From positions 1 to 14,745 of the forward strand of contig CAMFIY010000031.1 in assembly GCA_945952575.1 (NCBI GenBank): a DNA stretch of 14,745 nt, written 5' to 3'. The position numbers and the translations under genes are program-made. The notes under the pieces are model-generated. The model worked only from the letters and a program-made list of their open reading frames with translations, did no database searches and had not been told where the DNA came from. The first letter of the stretch is position 1; the number at the start of each line of letters is the position of its first letter. This document shows positions 7,470 through 13,933 of this stretch, piece by piece. This DNA comes from an uncultured Leucobacter sp. Its GTDB lineage: Bacteria > Actinomycetota > Actinomycetes > Actinomycetales > Microbacteriaceae.

Positions 7470-7689
7470 GGCGGCCTCCCCCGTCGATCGGTACCGAGTC
7501 CCATTCTGCCACTCCTCGGGGGGTGAATGGCGTACCGAATTCTTGGGATTCTCACGAGATCTGCCGAAATGAACGCAGTACCGGGCGAGGAACACGGCTA
7601 CGCTTGCCTGAGCGGGGGCCGTCTCCTCCTGTGTCGGCGCACACCGACCACATTGCAGTTGCCGAACGGGGCTTTCGAGAGGGAGAAAA
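7470..7689. promoter_or_regulatory. Divergent intergenic region upstream of the arginine operon
   Basis: This 220-base gap must hold the promoters of both the permease-arcA operon and the PLDc_N-SHOCT gene. On the minus strand the pentamer AGAAT occurs three times (plus-strand ATTCT at 7503-7507, 7539-7543 and 7548-7552). The last two form part of an imperfect inverted repeat around a GAATTC. On the plus strand, TACGCT at 7599-7604 could be a -10 for the small membrane gene, leaving a leader of about 80 bases. No convincing -35/-10 pair was found on either strand. Permease ribosome site: 7475-7480. Confidence 0.4.
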
Positions 7690-8091
7690 ATGTCATTCTG
7701 GTCCACCATCTGGGACGTGATCTGGTGGTTCTTCACGGTGTTCGTCTTCGTGGCCTACCTGATCGCGCTGTTCTCGATCATCAGCGACCTGTTCCGGGAT
7801 CGGAAGCTCGCCGGCGGCTACAAGGCGCTGTGGCTGATCTTCCTGATCTTCCTGCCGTTCCTCACCGCCCTCGCCTACCTCGTCTTCCGCGGACGCGGGA
7901 TGGGAGAACGCGCGCAGGAGCAGGCTCAGGCCGCACAGTCGCAGGCCGAGCAGTACATCCGCTCCGTCGCGAACCCGGCGTCGCCGACCGAGCAGATCGC
8001 CTCGGCGAAGCAGCTGCTCGACTCGGGCGCGATCACCGCAGAGGAGTTCGAGACCCTCAAGAAGGCGGCGCTGCAGCAGACCGGCGCCTAG
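7690..8091 (+). CDS. Small membrane protein with PLDc_N and SHOCT domains
   Basis: A 133-residue protein. The N-terminus holds two transmembrane helices (about 7-33 and 44-66) of the PLDc_N type found at the N-terminus of cardiolipin synthases, with the typical ending WLIFLIFLPFLTALAYLVFR and GRGM. There is no phospholipase catalytic HKD motif, so it is not a synthase. A Gln/Ala-rich helix (71-95) links it to a C-terminal SHOCT motif (101-127, IASAKQLLDSGAITAEEFET). Ribosome site GAGGGAG lies a few bases before the ATG. It is divergent from the arginine operon, whose last gene also encodes a SHOCT protein, which may point to a shared partner. It ends at a strong hairpin shared with the convergent flavin-reductase gene. 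Function unknown. Confidence 0.88.
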   Translation: MSFWSTIWDVIWWFFTVFVFVAYLIALFSIISDLFRDRKLAGGYKALWLIFLIFLPFLTALAYLVFRGRGMGERAQEQAQAAQSQAEQYIRSVANPASPTEQIASAKQLLDSGAITAEEFETLKKAALQQTGA

Positions 8092-8108
8092 GCGCTGCGG
8101 CTCTGAAC

Positions 8109-8156
8109 GAGCGGTTCCCGCATCAGCCCTCGACGGCCTCGAGGCGGGAACCGCTC
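8109..8156. terminator. Long two-part hairpin terminator, bidirectional, overlapping a coding end
   Basis: GAGCGGTTCCCG (8109-8120) pairs perfectly with CGGGAACCGCTC (8145-8156), a 12-bp stem. Inside it CCTCGA (8128-8133) pairs with TCGAGG (8139-8144) around a 5-base loop, with a 7-base bulge on one side. It lies between the plus gene ending at 8091 and the convergent minus gene ending at 8123. The right arm and inner stem encode the last residues of the flavin-reductase-like protein. There is no T-run. Confidence 0.8.
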
Positions 8157-8635
8157 AAGAACCGGCGATCCCGGTAGAGCAGCGGTTCTCCGGGAGCACC
8201 GGGGATCACCTCGAGCACATCGGCCAGGACCAGTACGGACGGCCCGACTCGCAGCGTCTCCCGGGTCGCGCAGCGCAGCGCCACCGTGGCCGCGGGCAGG
8301 TAGGGCTCTCCGGTCGGCAGTTCGCTCCAGCCCTGCTCGGGGGTGAAGCGGGGCGCACCGGTGCGGGCGAACGCATCGGCGACGCCCGCCTGCGTGTCCG
8401 CCAGCAGGTGCACGACGAAGCTCGGTGCGGCGAGGATGCCGGCGGCACTGCCCGTCGTGCGCGTGACGGAGAAGGAGAGCACCGGAGGATCCGCGCTCAC
8501 GGAGGCCACGCTCGAGAGCGTCAGGCCGACCGGCCCGTCCGGTGCGCGGCCGGCGACGAGCGCCACTCCGGCCGGATGCAATCGAAACGCGTCCTTGAAG
8601 CGCGCCGTGTCCTCGGGATCCGGCACGTGGTCCAT
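8123..8635 (-). CDS. Flavin-reductase-like (FMN-binding split-barrel) protein
   Basis: A 170-residue protein of the flavin reductase-like family, which binds FMN and often passes reduced flavin to a monooxygenase, or acts as an NAD(P)H:flavin oxidoreductase. The family pattern is present throughout: an FKDAFRLHPAGVALVAG start, GLTLSSVASVSADPPVLSFSV (the flavin-binding core, about 45-65), then FVVHLLADTQAGVADAFA and a C-terminal LLYRDRRFLSG. It is the third gene of an operon after an AI-2E-type transporter and ilvA. The start is ambiguous: a GTG at 8644 would overlap the ilvA TAG by one base, while the ATG at 8635 has only a poor ribosome site, so both may work by coupling. No monooxygenase partner is nearby. 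Its C-terminal codons form part of a terminator hairpin. Confidence 0.88.
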   Translation of the reverse strand: MDHVPDPEDTARFKDAFRLHPAGVALVAGRAPDGPVGLTLSSVASVSADPPVLSFSVTRTTGSAAGILAAPSFVVHLLADTQAGVADAFARTGAPRFTPEQGWSELPTGEPYLPAATVALRCATRETLRVGPSVLVLADVLEVIPGAPGEPLLYRDRRFLSGSRLEAVEG

Positions 8636-8643
8636 CTCGCCCA

Positions 8644-9891
8644 CTAGTACTTCTCGCCCACCCTCACGACGTAGCCCGCGTCCCGCAGCGCCTGCACGAC
8701 CTCCTGCCCGTGCTCCGGCCCGCGGGTCTCGATGTGCAGCTCGAGTTCGACGTCGCTGATGGGCAGCTCGGTCGCGTGCCGGGTGTGGATCACCTCGACC
8801 ACGTTGGCGTTCTTGTCGGCCACGATCGACGCCGTGCGCACCAGCTGACCCGGGATATCCGGCAGCAGGATCCTCAGCTTCAGATAGCGCGAGGAGGCGG
8901 CGAGGCCGTGACCGATCACCCGCTGCAGCAGCAGCGGATCGATGTTGCCGCCGGAGAGGATCGTCGCCGTGGCGCCGTTCGATCGCACCTTCCCCGCGAG
9001 GATCGCGGCGACCCCGGCCGCCCCGGCCGGCTCCACCACCATCTTGGTCCGTTCGAGCAGCACGACGATCGCCCGCGCGATGTCGTCGTCGCTCACGGTC
9101 ACCACCTCGTCGACGTAGTGCTGCACCGCGCGGAAGGTCAGCTCGCCCGGTCGCGCCACCGCGATGCCGTCGGCGATCGTCGGACGTGTGTGGATGGTCA
9201 GCGGCTCGCCCGCGGCGAGCGAGGGGACGAACGAGGCCGTGTTCTCGGACTGGACCCCGATCACGTGCAGCGTGCGCCCGTCCTGCGCGGCCCGCAACTT
9301 CGCGGCGGCGGCGACTCCGGAGGCGAGCCCGCCGCCGCCGATGGCGACCACGATCGTCTCGATCTCCGGCGCCGCGTCGAGCATCTCGAGCGCGACCGTG
9401 CCCTGGCCGAGGATGACGGCCTCGTTGTCGAACGGCGGGATGAAGATCGCGCCGGTCTCGTTCACGAACGCGCGGGAGGCTGCGAGCGTCGCATCGAAGG
9501 TGTCGCCCTCGAGCACCACATCTGCGCCGTAGCGACGGGTCGCCTGCAGCTTCGGCAGGGCGACGCCGAGCGGCATGAAGATCGTGGCCTTGATCCCGAG
9601 CTCGCGCGCGGCGTAGGCGACGCCCTGGGCGTGATTGCCCGCAGAGGCCGCGACGACCCCGCGAGCCCGCTCCTCCGCGCTCAGCTGGGTCAGCCGATGA
9701 TACGCACCGCGCAGCTTGTAGGCGCCGGTGCGCTGCAGGTTCTCGCATTTCAGGTAGACCTTGGAGACCCCGAGCTGCTCGGCGAGATAGCGCGACGACT
9801 CGAGCGGGGTGTTCCGCGCGACCCGGTGCACGATCTCGGCGGCCGCCTCGAAGTCGGCCAGTGCCAGCTCGGTCTTCTGATCGACGGTCAT
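8644..9891 (-). CDS. ilvA: Threonine ammonia-lyase (threonine dehydratase) with one C-terminal ACT domain
   Basis: A 415-residue PLP enzyme that turns L-threonine into 2-oxobutyrate and ammonia, the first step to isoleucine or a catabolic step. The PLP lysine is K59 in ENLQRTGAYKLRGA. SAGNHAQG (83-90) and the phosphate-binding GGGGLASG (185-192) follow, and SGGN (313-316) completes the fold-type II core. Residues about 338-412 form one ACT domain (LPDIPGQLVRTASIVADKNA), as in the shorter enzymes with a single regulatory domain. Effector specificity cannot be told from sequence. Its ATG overlaps the stop of the upstream transporter gene by 4 bases (ATGA), and an AGGAGG lies 7 bases upstream. 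The flavin-reductase gene follows directly. The gene symbol reflects the family; a tdcB-like catabolic role is possible. Confidence 0.95.
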   Translation of the reverse strand: MTVDQKTELALADFEAAAEIVHRVARNTPLESSRYLAEQLGVSKVYLKCENLQRTGAYKLRGAYHRLTQLSAEERARGVVAASAGNHAQGVAYAARELGIKATIFMPLGVALPKLQATRRYGADVVLEGDTFDATLAASRAFVNETGAIFIPPFDNEAVILGQGTVALEMLDAAPEIETIVVAIGGGGLASGVAAAAKLRAAQDGRTLHVIGVQSENTASFVPSLAAGEPLTIHTRPTIADGIAVARPGELTFRAVQHYVDEVVTVSDDDIARAIVVLLERTKMVVEPAGAAGVAAILAGKVRSNGATATILSGGNIDPLLLQRVIGHGLAASSRYLKLRILLPDIPGQLVRTASIVADKNANVVEVIHTRHATELPISDVELELHIETRGPEHGQEVVQALRDAGYVVRVGEKY

Positions 9892-11120
9892 GCAGTTCCT
9901 CCTCGGCGTTCCATGCGGGCGGCGTTGCGGGCGCGATGCTTCGCCGCCCGTTGCACCTTCTGACGTTTGAGATAGTCGGCGACCGGGTCGCTCGTCGGAT
10001 CCCACCTGCGCTCGTTGATCGTGTCCACCATCGCGCTGAGCGCGGCGGCGAGCGGAACCGCGAAGAGGGCGCCCGCGATGCCTCCGAGCATGAGTCCGGC
10101 CGCGACGGCGAGCACCACGGCGAGCGGGTGCACGCTCACCGCGTGTCCGATCACCAGCGGCTGCAGGACGTGTCCCTCGATCTGGTGCACCAGGATGACC
10201 AGGATGAGCATGACGATGGCGCTCACCGGGCCGTTGTAGATGAGCGCGATGAAGACGGCGACGGCACCCGTCGCGATGGCTCCGAGATACGGGATGAAGG
10301 ATCCGAGGAAGACCAGGATCGCGATGGCCAGCGGCAGAGGCACGCCCATGACGAAGGCGCCCAGACCGATGCCGATCGCATTGATGACGGCGACGAAGAA
10401 GATCTGCACGCGCACGTACTGCCCGACCGACACCCAGGCCGCGACGCCGGCGCTGTCGACCGCGGCATGGGCGCGCTTGGGCAGGAAGCCGAGCACCCAG
10501 TACCAGACCCGCTTGCCGTCGATCAGCAGGAAGATCAGCGAGAAGAGCACGAGCAGCATGCCGGTCAGGACGTGCCCGGCCGTGGTGGTGAAGGTGAGCG
10601 CACCGCTCAGGATCTCGGACTGGTGGCTGCCGATCGTGTCCATGATCTGGCGGCCGTACTCGGCGAGCTGCGTGCTGTCGAGGCTCAGCGGGGGCTGCTC
10701 GGCCCAGCTCAGGAAGTCGTGCCACGCCTCCATCGAGCGCATACCGAGATCCCCGAGCCCGCTGCGCAGCTGGGTGACGATGAGCATGACCAGCAGTGCG
10801 ATGGCGGCGAACAGGGCGAGGATCGCGGTGAGCACGCCGAGGCCGCGGGGCCAGCCGCGGCGCTCGAAGAACGTCACGATCGGGTGCAGGAGCGCGGTCA
10901 GCAGGATCGCGATCACGAGCGGGATGACCACATTGTGGAGCACGACGATCAGCCAGACGAGCGCGCCGATCGCCAGGGCGATGACGATCAGGCGCCACGA
11001 CCAGGCTGCGGCGACGCGAACGCCCAGCGGGAGTTCCTGCGCTGCGTTCTCGGTCTCCTCCGGCTCGGGGGCCGATGTCAGCGCACGCTCGGATGCACGC
11101 CCGGGGCTCTGCTCGTTCAC
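9888..11120 (-). CDS. AI-2E/PerM-family membrane transporter
   Basis: A 410-residue membrane protein of the AI-2E family exporter/permease type (PerM, TqsA and relatives). The start is a GTG at 11120. The polar N-terminal tail (1-40) is followed by transmembrane segments at about 42-62, 64-85 and 95-117, a long extracellular loop (118-180), and further helices from 183. Family motifs are SFIPYLGA (274-281) and HQIEGHVLQPLVIG (312-325). The C-terminal tail (370-410) is strongly basic and cytoplasmic. Members export autoinducer-2 or act in Na+ or pH tolerance, and the substrate here is unknown. It is the first gene of an operon with ilvA and a flavin reductase, with ilvA starting in a 4-base overlap. 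A TAGGAT hexamer sits 6 bases before the GTG. Confidence 0.9.
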   Translation of the reverse strand: MNEQSPGRASERALTSAPEPEETENAAQELPLGVRVAAAWSWRLIVIALAIGALVWLIVVLHNVVIPLVIAILLTALLHPIVTFFERRGWPRGLGVLTAILALFAAIALLVMLIVTQLRSGLGDLGMRSMEAWHDFLSWAEQPPLSLDSTQLAEYGRQIMDTIGSHQSEILSGALTFTTTAGHVLTGMLLVLFSLIFLLIDGKRVWYWVLGFLPKRAHAAVDSAGVAAWVSVGQYVRVQIFFVAVINAIGIGLGAFVMGVPLPLAIAILVFLGSFIPYLGAIATGAVAVFIALIYNGPVSAIVMLILVILVHQIEGHVLQPLVIGHAVSVHPLAVVLAVAAGLMLGGIAGALFAVPLAAALSAMVDTINERRWDPTSDPVADYLKRQKVQRAAKHRARNAARMERRGGTA

Positions 11121-11126
11121 GGACTC

Positions 11127-11132
11127 ATCCTA
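11127..11132 (-). promoter_or_regulatory. Possible -10 element of the AI-2E-type gene (leaderless)
   Basis: TAGGAT on the minus strand fits TAnnnT and ends 6 bases before the GTG at 11120. That places transcription start at or next to the start codon. AGGAT in the same bases could instead act as a weak ribosome site. No -35 is evident. Confidence 0.4.
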
Positions 11133-11145
11133 GCGATCGGGGCGA

Positions 11146-11151
11146 TACCCT
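11146..11151 (+). promoter_or_regulatory. Possible -10 element of the ycaQ-like gene
   Basis: TACCCT fits TAnnnT and ends 9 bases before the ATG at 11161. No Shine-Dalgarno sequence precedes this ATG, so a near-leaderless mRNA is likely. The divergent gap with the AI-2E-type gene is only 40 bases, so both promoters are packed into it. Confidence 0.4.
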
Positions 11152-11160
11152 GGCTGAATA

Positions 11161-12354
11161 ATGGAATCGATCACCGCCGCCGAGGCCCGCCGGATGTCCC
11201 TTGCCGCGCAGGGATTCTCGAGCAGCGCACGCCTGCGGCGGCGGCGGCCGTTCGATCCGGCGCTCGAGAGCCTGCACGTGCTCCAGATCGATTCGGTCAA
11301 CGTCTTCGCGCGTTCCCACTACCTCCCGGTCTTCTCGCGGCACGGCGGGTACGACCCGGAGAAGCTCGATCGGCACCTCTGGAGCAGCGGCGAGTTCACC
11401 GAGTACTGGGCGCACGAGGCGGCCTTCATCCCCGTCTCGGACCGGCCGCTCTTCGGTTGGCGGATGGATGACCGCCGTCGCCGCTCGGAGAAGAGCGGCG
11501 ACGCCGAGCGCCTCGGGCCGGTGCTCGAACGCGTGCGCGCGGCGCTGCGCGACGGCGGCCCTCAGCTCGTCCGCGAGCTGGAGGAAGGACCGCGCGAGCA
11601 GCGGGGACCATGGTGGGACTGGAGCGAGACCAAGCACGCGGTCGAGCTGCTCTTCGCGTGGGGCGAGGTCGTCGCCTCGGGCCGTGAGGGCTTTCAGCGG
11701 CGATACGGTCTGGCCGAGGAGGTGCTGGGGCCCGAGGCACTGATCGAGATCCCTCGCGAGGAGGCCCAGCGGCGGTTGATCGAGCAGGCGGCACGCTCGC
11801 TGGGGGTGGGCACGCTCGCGGACCTGGCCGACTACCACCGGTTGCAGGCCGGCCCGGCTCAGGCCGCCGTGCAGGCGCTGGAGGAGTCCGGTGAGCTCGT
11901 CCCCGTGCGCGTGGCCGGCTGGGTCAACGGATCCGGATCGGCGCTGCCCGCATGGCGGCACCGGGATGCGCGTCTGCCCTCGCGGCTCTCCCCCGACGCG
12001 CTGCTCACGCCGTTCGACCCGGTCGTGTGGTTCCGGCCGCGTGCCGAGCGCATGTTCGACTTCCACTACCGGATCGAGATCTACACGCCGAAGGAGAAAC
12101 GGCGGTTCGGCTACTACTGCCTCCCGCTCATGGTCGGGGGGCGTCTGGCCGGCAGGATCGATCTCAAGGCCGATCGCGGCGCGAAACAGCTGCTCGTGCA
12201 GGCGGCGTGGCGTGAGGATCGCGCACCGGAGCGGACCGCCGAGTCGGCGCAGGCGCTCCTCGCCCGGGCCGCGGCCTGGCAGGGCCTGGAGGGGGTACGC
12301 GTCAGCGGGGTGGGCAACCTCGCCCTCCCGTCCCGGTTCGAGGCGGCGAACTGA
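11161..12354 (+). CDS. Winged-helix DNA glycosylase, YcaQ/AlkX-like (HTH_42 family)
   Basis: A 397-residue protein of the HTH_42/YcaQ family. It probably excises alkylated or crosslinked bases from DNA. The N-terminus (residues 4-27) is followed by LQIDSVNVFARSHYLPVFSR (41-60), where Q42-I43-D44 forms the QxD catalytic motif reported for YcaQ (AlkX) enzymes; AlkZ enzymes have QxQ instead. Typical winged-helix and beta-barrel segments follow: WAHEAAFIP (83-91), LLTPFDPVVWFRPRAERMFDFHYRIEIYTP (about 280-310) and a C-terminal GYYCLPLMVGGRLAGRIDLK. These are all well-known family blocks. Start chosen at the first ATG because no homologous residues precede it. It is divergent from the AI-2E-type transporter and ends 4 bases from the convergent aldehyde dehydrogenase. 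Confidence 0.9.
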   Translation: MESITAAEARRMSLAAQGFSSSARLRRRRPFDPALESLHVLQIDSVNVFARSHYLPVFSRHGGYDPEKLDRHLWSSGEFTEYWAHEAAFIPVSDRPLFGWRMDDRRRRSEKSGDAERLGPVLERVRAALRDGGPQLVRELEEGPREQRGPWWDWSETKHAVELLFAWGEVVASGREGFQRRYGLAEEVLGPEALIEIPREEAQRRLIEQAARSLGVGTLADLADYHRLQAGPAQAAVQALEESGELVPVRVAGWVNGSGSALPAWRHRDARLPSRLSPDALLTPFDPVVWFRPRAERMFDFHYRIEIYTPKEKRRFGYYCLPLMVGGRLAGRIDLKADRGAKQLLVQAAWREDRAPERTAESAQALLARAAAWQGLEGVRVSGVGNLALPSRFEAAN

Positions 12355-12358
12355 TCGG

Positions 12359-13774
12359 CTAGCGGAGCTTGCCCAGCCAGTTGCGGACCAGCTTGTCCTT
12401 GACGTCGGTGAACGGCGGCATGATCGTCGGCCCGAGCGTATCGACTTGGAGCGGCTTCGACAGCACCGCCTTCTGGTGGCTGAACACATCGAACGAGCGC
12501 TGCCCGTGATAGGAGCCCTGGCCGCTCTCGCCGACCCCGCCGAACGGCAGATCCGGGACAGTGAGGTGCAGGACGGGCGCACCGAAGGTGAGCGCGCCCG
12601 AACTGGTCTCGAGCTCCCACCGCCGTCGCGTGCTCGAGTCCTCGCTGAAGACGTAGGCGGCGAGCGGCTTGTCCCTGCCCGTCACGAAACCGATCGCGTC
12701 ATCGAGATCCTCGACCTCGACGAGCGGCAGGACCGGTCCGAAGATCTCGTCCCGCATCACGGCCGCCTCGCGCGAGACCCCGGCGAGCACCGTCGGCTCG
12801 ATGTAGCGGCTTTCGGCGTCACGGGCGCCGCCGACGACGATCTCGCCTGCGCCCGGCTCGATCCCCGCCTCATCGAGATACGAGGTCAGCCGCGCGAACT
12901 GGGCGTCGTTGACGATCCGCCCGTAGTCCGGGTTCCCCTGCACGGCATTGCCGTAGAGCTCGAGGATCGCATCCGCCAGCTTCGGGGCGAGCCTGCCGAG
13001 CACGTCCCGGCGAGCGATCACGTAGTCGGGGGCGACGCAGGTCTGCCCCGCATTCAGGAACTTGGCCCAGACGAGTCGCTTCGCCGCCTCGGCCAGGTTC
13101 ACCGAATCATCGACATAGGCCGGGGACTTCCCGCCGAGCTCCAGGGTGACGGGGGTCAGGTGCTCGGCAGCCGCGCGCGCGATGATCCTGCCCACCCGGC
13201 CGTTCCCGGTGTAGAAGATGTGGTCGAAGCGCTGGGCGAGCAGCGCCGTCGTCTCGGGAATGCCGCCCTCGATCACGGCGACGGCGCGGCGGTCCAGGTA
13301 GTCGGGGATGTGCAGGGCGATGGCCCGGCTGGTGGCCGGCGCGAGCTCGCTCGGCTTGAGGATCACCGCGTTGCCAGCGGCGAGCGCACCGATCAGGGGC
13401 GAGAGCAGCAGCATGAGCGGGTAGTTCCACGGCGCGATGATGAGGGCGACGCCGAGCGGCTCGGGCAGGACCTTCGCGGTGGCCGGCTGCACCACGAGCG
13501 GGGCGGCGACCCGGCGCGGCCGCATCCATCTGGCGAGATGCGCGAGCGCGTGATCGCTCCCCGAGACGAGGAATCCGATCTCGGTCAGTTGCGCCTCGGT
13601 GCCGGATTTCCCGAGATCCGCGAGGAGTGCGGCCTCGAAGACGTCGGAGCGCTCGACCAGCAATCGACGCAGCCCTTCGAGTTGCGCGCGTCTCCATGCC
13701 TCGGAACGGGTCGCACCGTGCTCGAAGGAGTGTCGCAGGCCCGCGACGACGAGGGGAATGTCAGCTTCGCTCAT
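12359..13774 (-). CDS. Aldehyde dehydrogenase, class-3-like
   Basis: A 471-residue NAD(P)-dependent aldehyde dehydrogenase that oxidises aldehydes to carboxylic acids. The cofactor-binding and catalytic residues are present: N117 (APWNYP), K140 (LKPSE), the general base E212 (VTLELGGKSP) and the nucleophile C246 (NAGQTCVAPDY). Length, FTGNGRVG-like loop (YTGNGRVG, 188-195) and the C-terminal LPFGGVGESGQGSYHG with a hydrophobic tail (MPPFTDVKDKLVRNWLGKLR) match class 3-type enzymes (YwdH or fatty-aldehyde type). The substrate is not known. The gene stands alone, convergent with the ycaQ-like gene after only 4 bases. Upstream is a 142-base gap. A TAGGGT hexamer ends 6 bases before the ATG with no good ribosome site, so a leaderless start is likely. 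Confidence 0.95.
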   Translation of the reverse strand: MSEADIPLVVAGLRHSFEHGATRSEAWRRAQLEGLRRLLVERSDVFEAALLADLGKSGTEAQLTEIGFLVSGSDHALAHLARWMRPRRVAAPLVVQPATAKVLPEPLGVALIIAPWNYPLMLLLSPLIGALAAGNAVILKPSELAPATSRAIALHIPDYLDRRAVAVIEGGIPETTALLAQRFDHIFYTGNGRVGRIIARAAAEHLTPVTLELGGKSPAYVDDSVNLAEAAKRLVWAKFLNAGQTCVAPDYVIARRDVLGRLAPKLADAILELYGNAVQGNPDYGRIVNDAQFARLTSYLDEAGIEPGAGEIVVGGARDAESRYIEPTVLAGVSREAAVMRDEIFGPVLPLVEVEDLDDAIGFVTGRDKPLAAYVFSEDSSTRRRWELETSSGALTFGAPVLHLTVPDLPFGGVGESGQGSYHGQRSFDVFSHQKAVLSKPLQVDTLGPTIMPPFTDVKDKLVRNWLGKLR

Positions 13775-13780
13775 GCGCCC

Positions 13781-13786
13781 ACCCTA
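13781..13786 (-). promoter_or_regulatory. Possible -10 element of the aldehyde dehydrogenase gene (leaderless)
   Basis: TAGGGT on the minus strand fits TAnnnT and ends 6 bases before the ATG at 13774. No -35 is evident, and only weak GGGTGGG could serve as a ribosome site. Confidence 0.4.
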
Positions 13787-13808
13787 GCCCCGCGGGATCC
13801 GCCGTTGC

Positions 13809-13825
13809 TCAGCCGTGGAGTGCAG
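13809..13825. repeat. 17-bp direct repeat, outer copy
   Basis: TCAGCCGTGGAGTGCAG is an exact copy of the 17 bases at 13917-13933. On the minus strand it repeats the last four codons and the stop of the small membrane protein gene (ALHG, stop). It lies directly beside the hairpin at 13826-13868. Confidence 0.75.
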
Positions 13826-13868
13826 CGTGCGAGGCAAGAGCGACGCATCGCGTCGCGACCCTCGCACG
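13826..13868. terminator. Two-tier hairpin downstream of the small membrane gene
   Basis: CGTGCGAGG (13826-13834) pairs with CCTCGCACG (13860-13868), 9 bp. Inside, GCGACGC (13840-13846) pairs with GCGTCGC (13850-13856), 7 bp, around a 3-base ATC loop, with a 5 by 3 internal loop between the stems. It starts 48 bases after the stop of the minus-strand gene at 13917 and is most likely its terminator. It could also be a repeat element, being flanked by a 17-bp direct repeat. The ATP of the gap outside the hairpin shows nothing else recognisable. Confidence 0.6.
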
Positions 13869-13916
13869 AAACGCCCGCTCACCGCGGCGCATGAACGGAG
13901 CCTGCACGACATGGCG

Positions 13917-13933
13917 TCAGCCGTGGAGTGCAG
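13917..13933. repeat. 17-bp direct repeat, gene-end copy
   Basis: TCAGCCGTGGAGTGCAG, identical to 13809-13825. This copy is the 3' end of the small membrane protein gene on the minus strand and includes its TGA. Confidence 0.75.

Noticed and set aside
4627..7512. Minus-strand frame of 961 residues across the permease and arcA
   Set aside because: It is an out-of-frame shadow of the permease and arginine deiminase, Arg/His/Gly rich, without any recognisable domain.
7470..7736. Longer permease start at 7736, adding 89 residues
   Set aside because: The added residues are not permease-like, cover the promoter region of the divergent gene, and the ATG at 7469 has a good ribosome site.
9861..11471. 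Plus-strand frame of 536 residues across the AI-2E-type gene, and the 417-residue frame at 8710-9963 across ilvA
   Set aside because: Both are antisense shadows. The minus-strand frames carry all the family motifs and have ribosome sites or start-stop overlaps.
12355..12358. Terminator between the convergent ycaQ-like and aldehyde dehydrogenase genes
   Set aside because: The gap is only 4 bases, and no strong inverted repeat was found in the adjoining gene ends.
13775..13916. CRISPR or transposon remnant in the gap upstream of aldehyde dehydrogenase
   Set aside because: There are only two copies of one 17-mer, no regularly spaced repeats, no terminal inverted repeats and no transposase.
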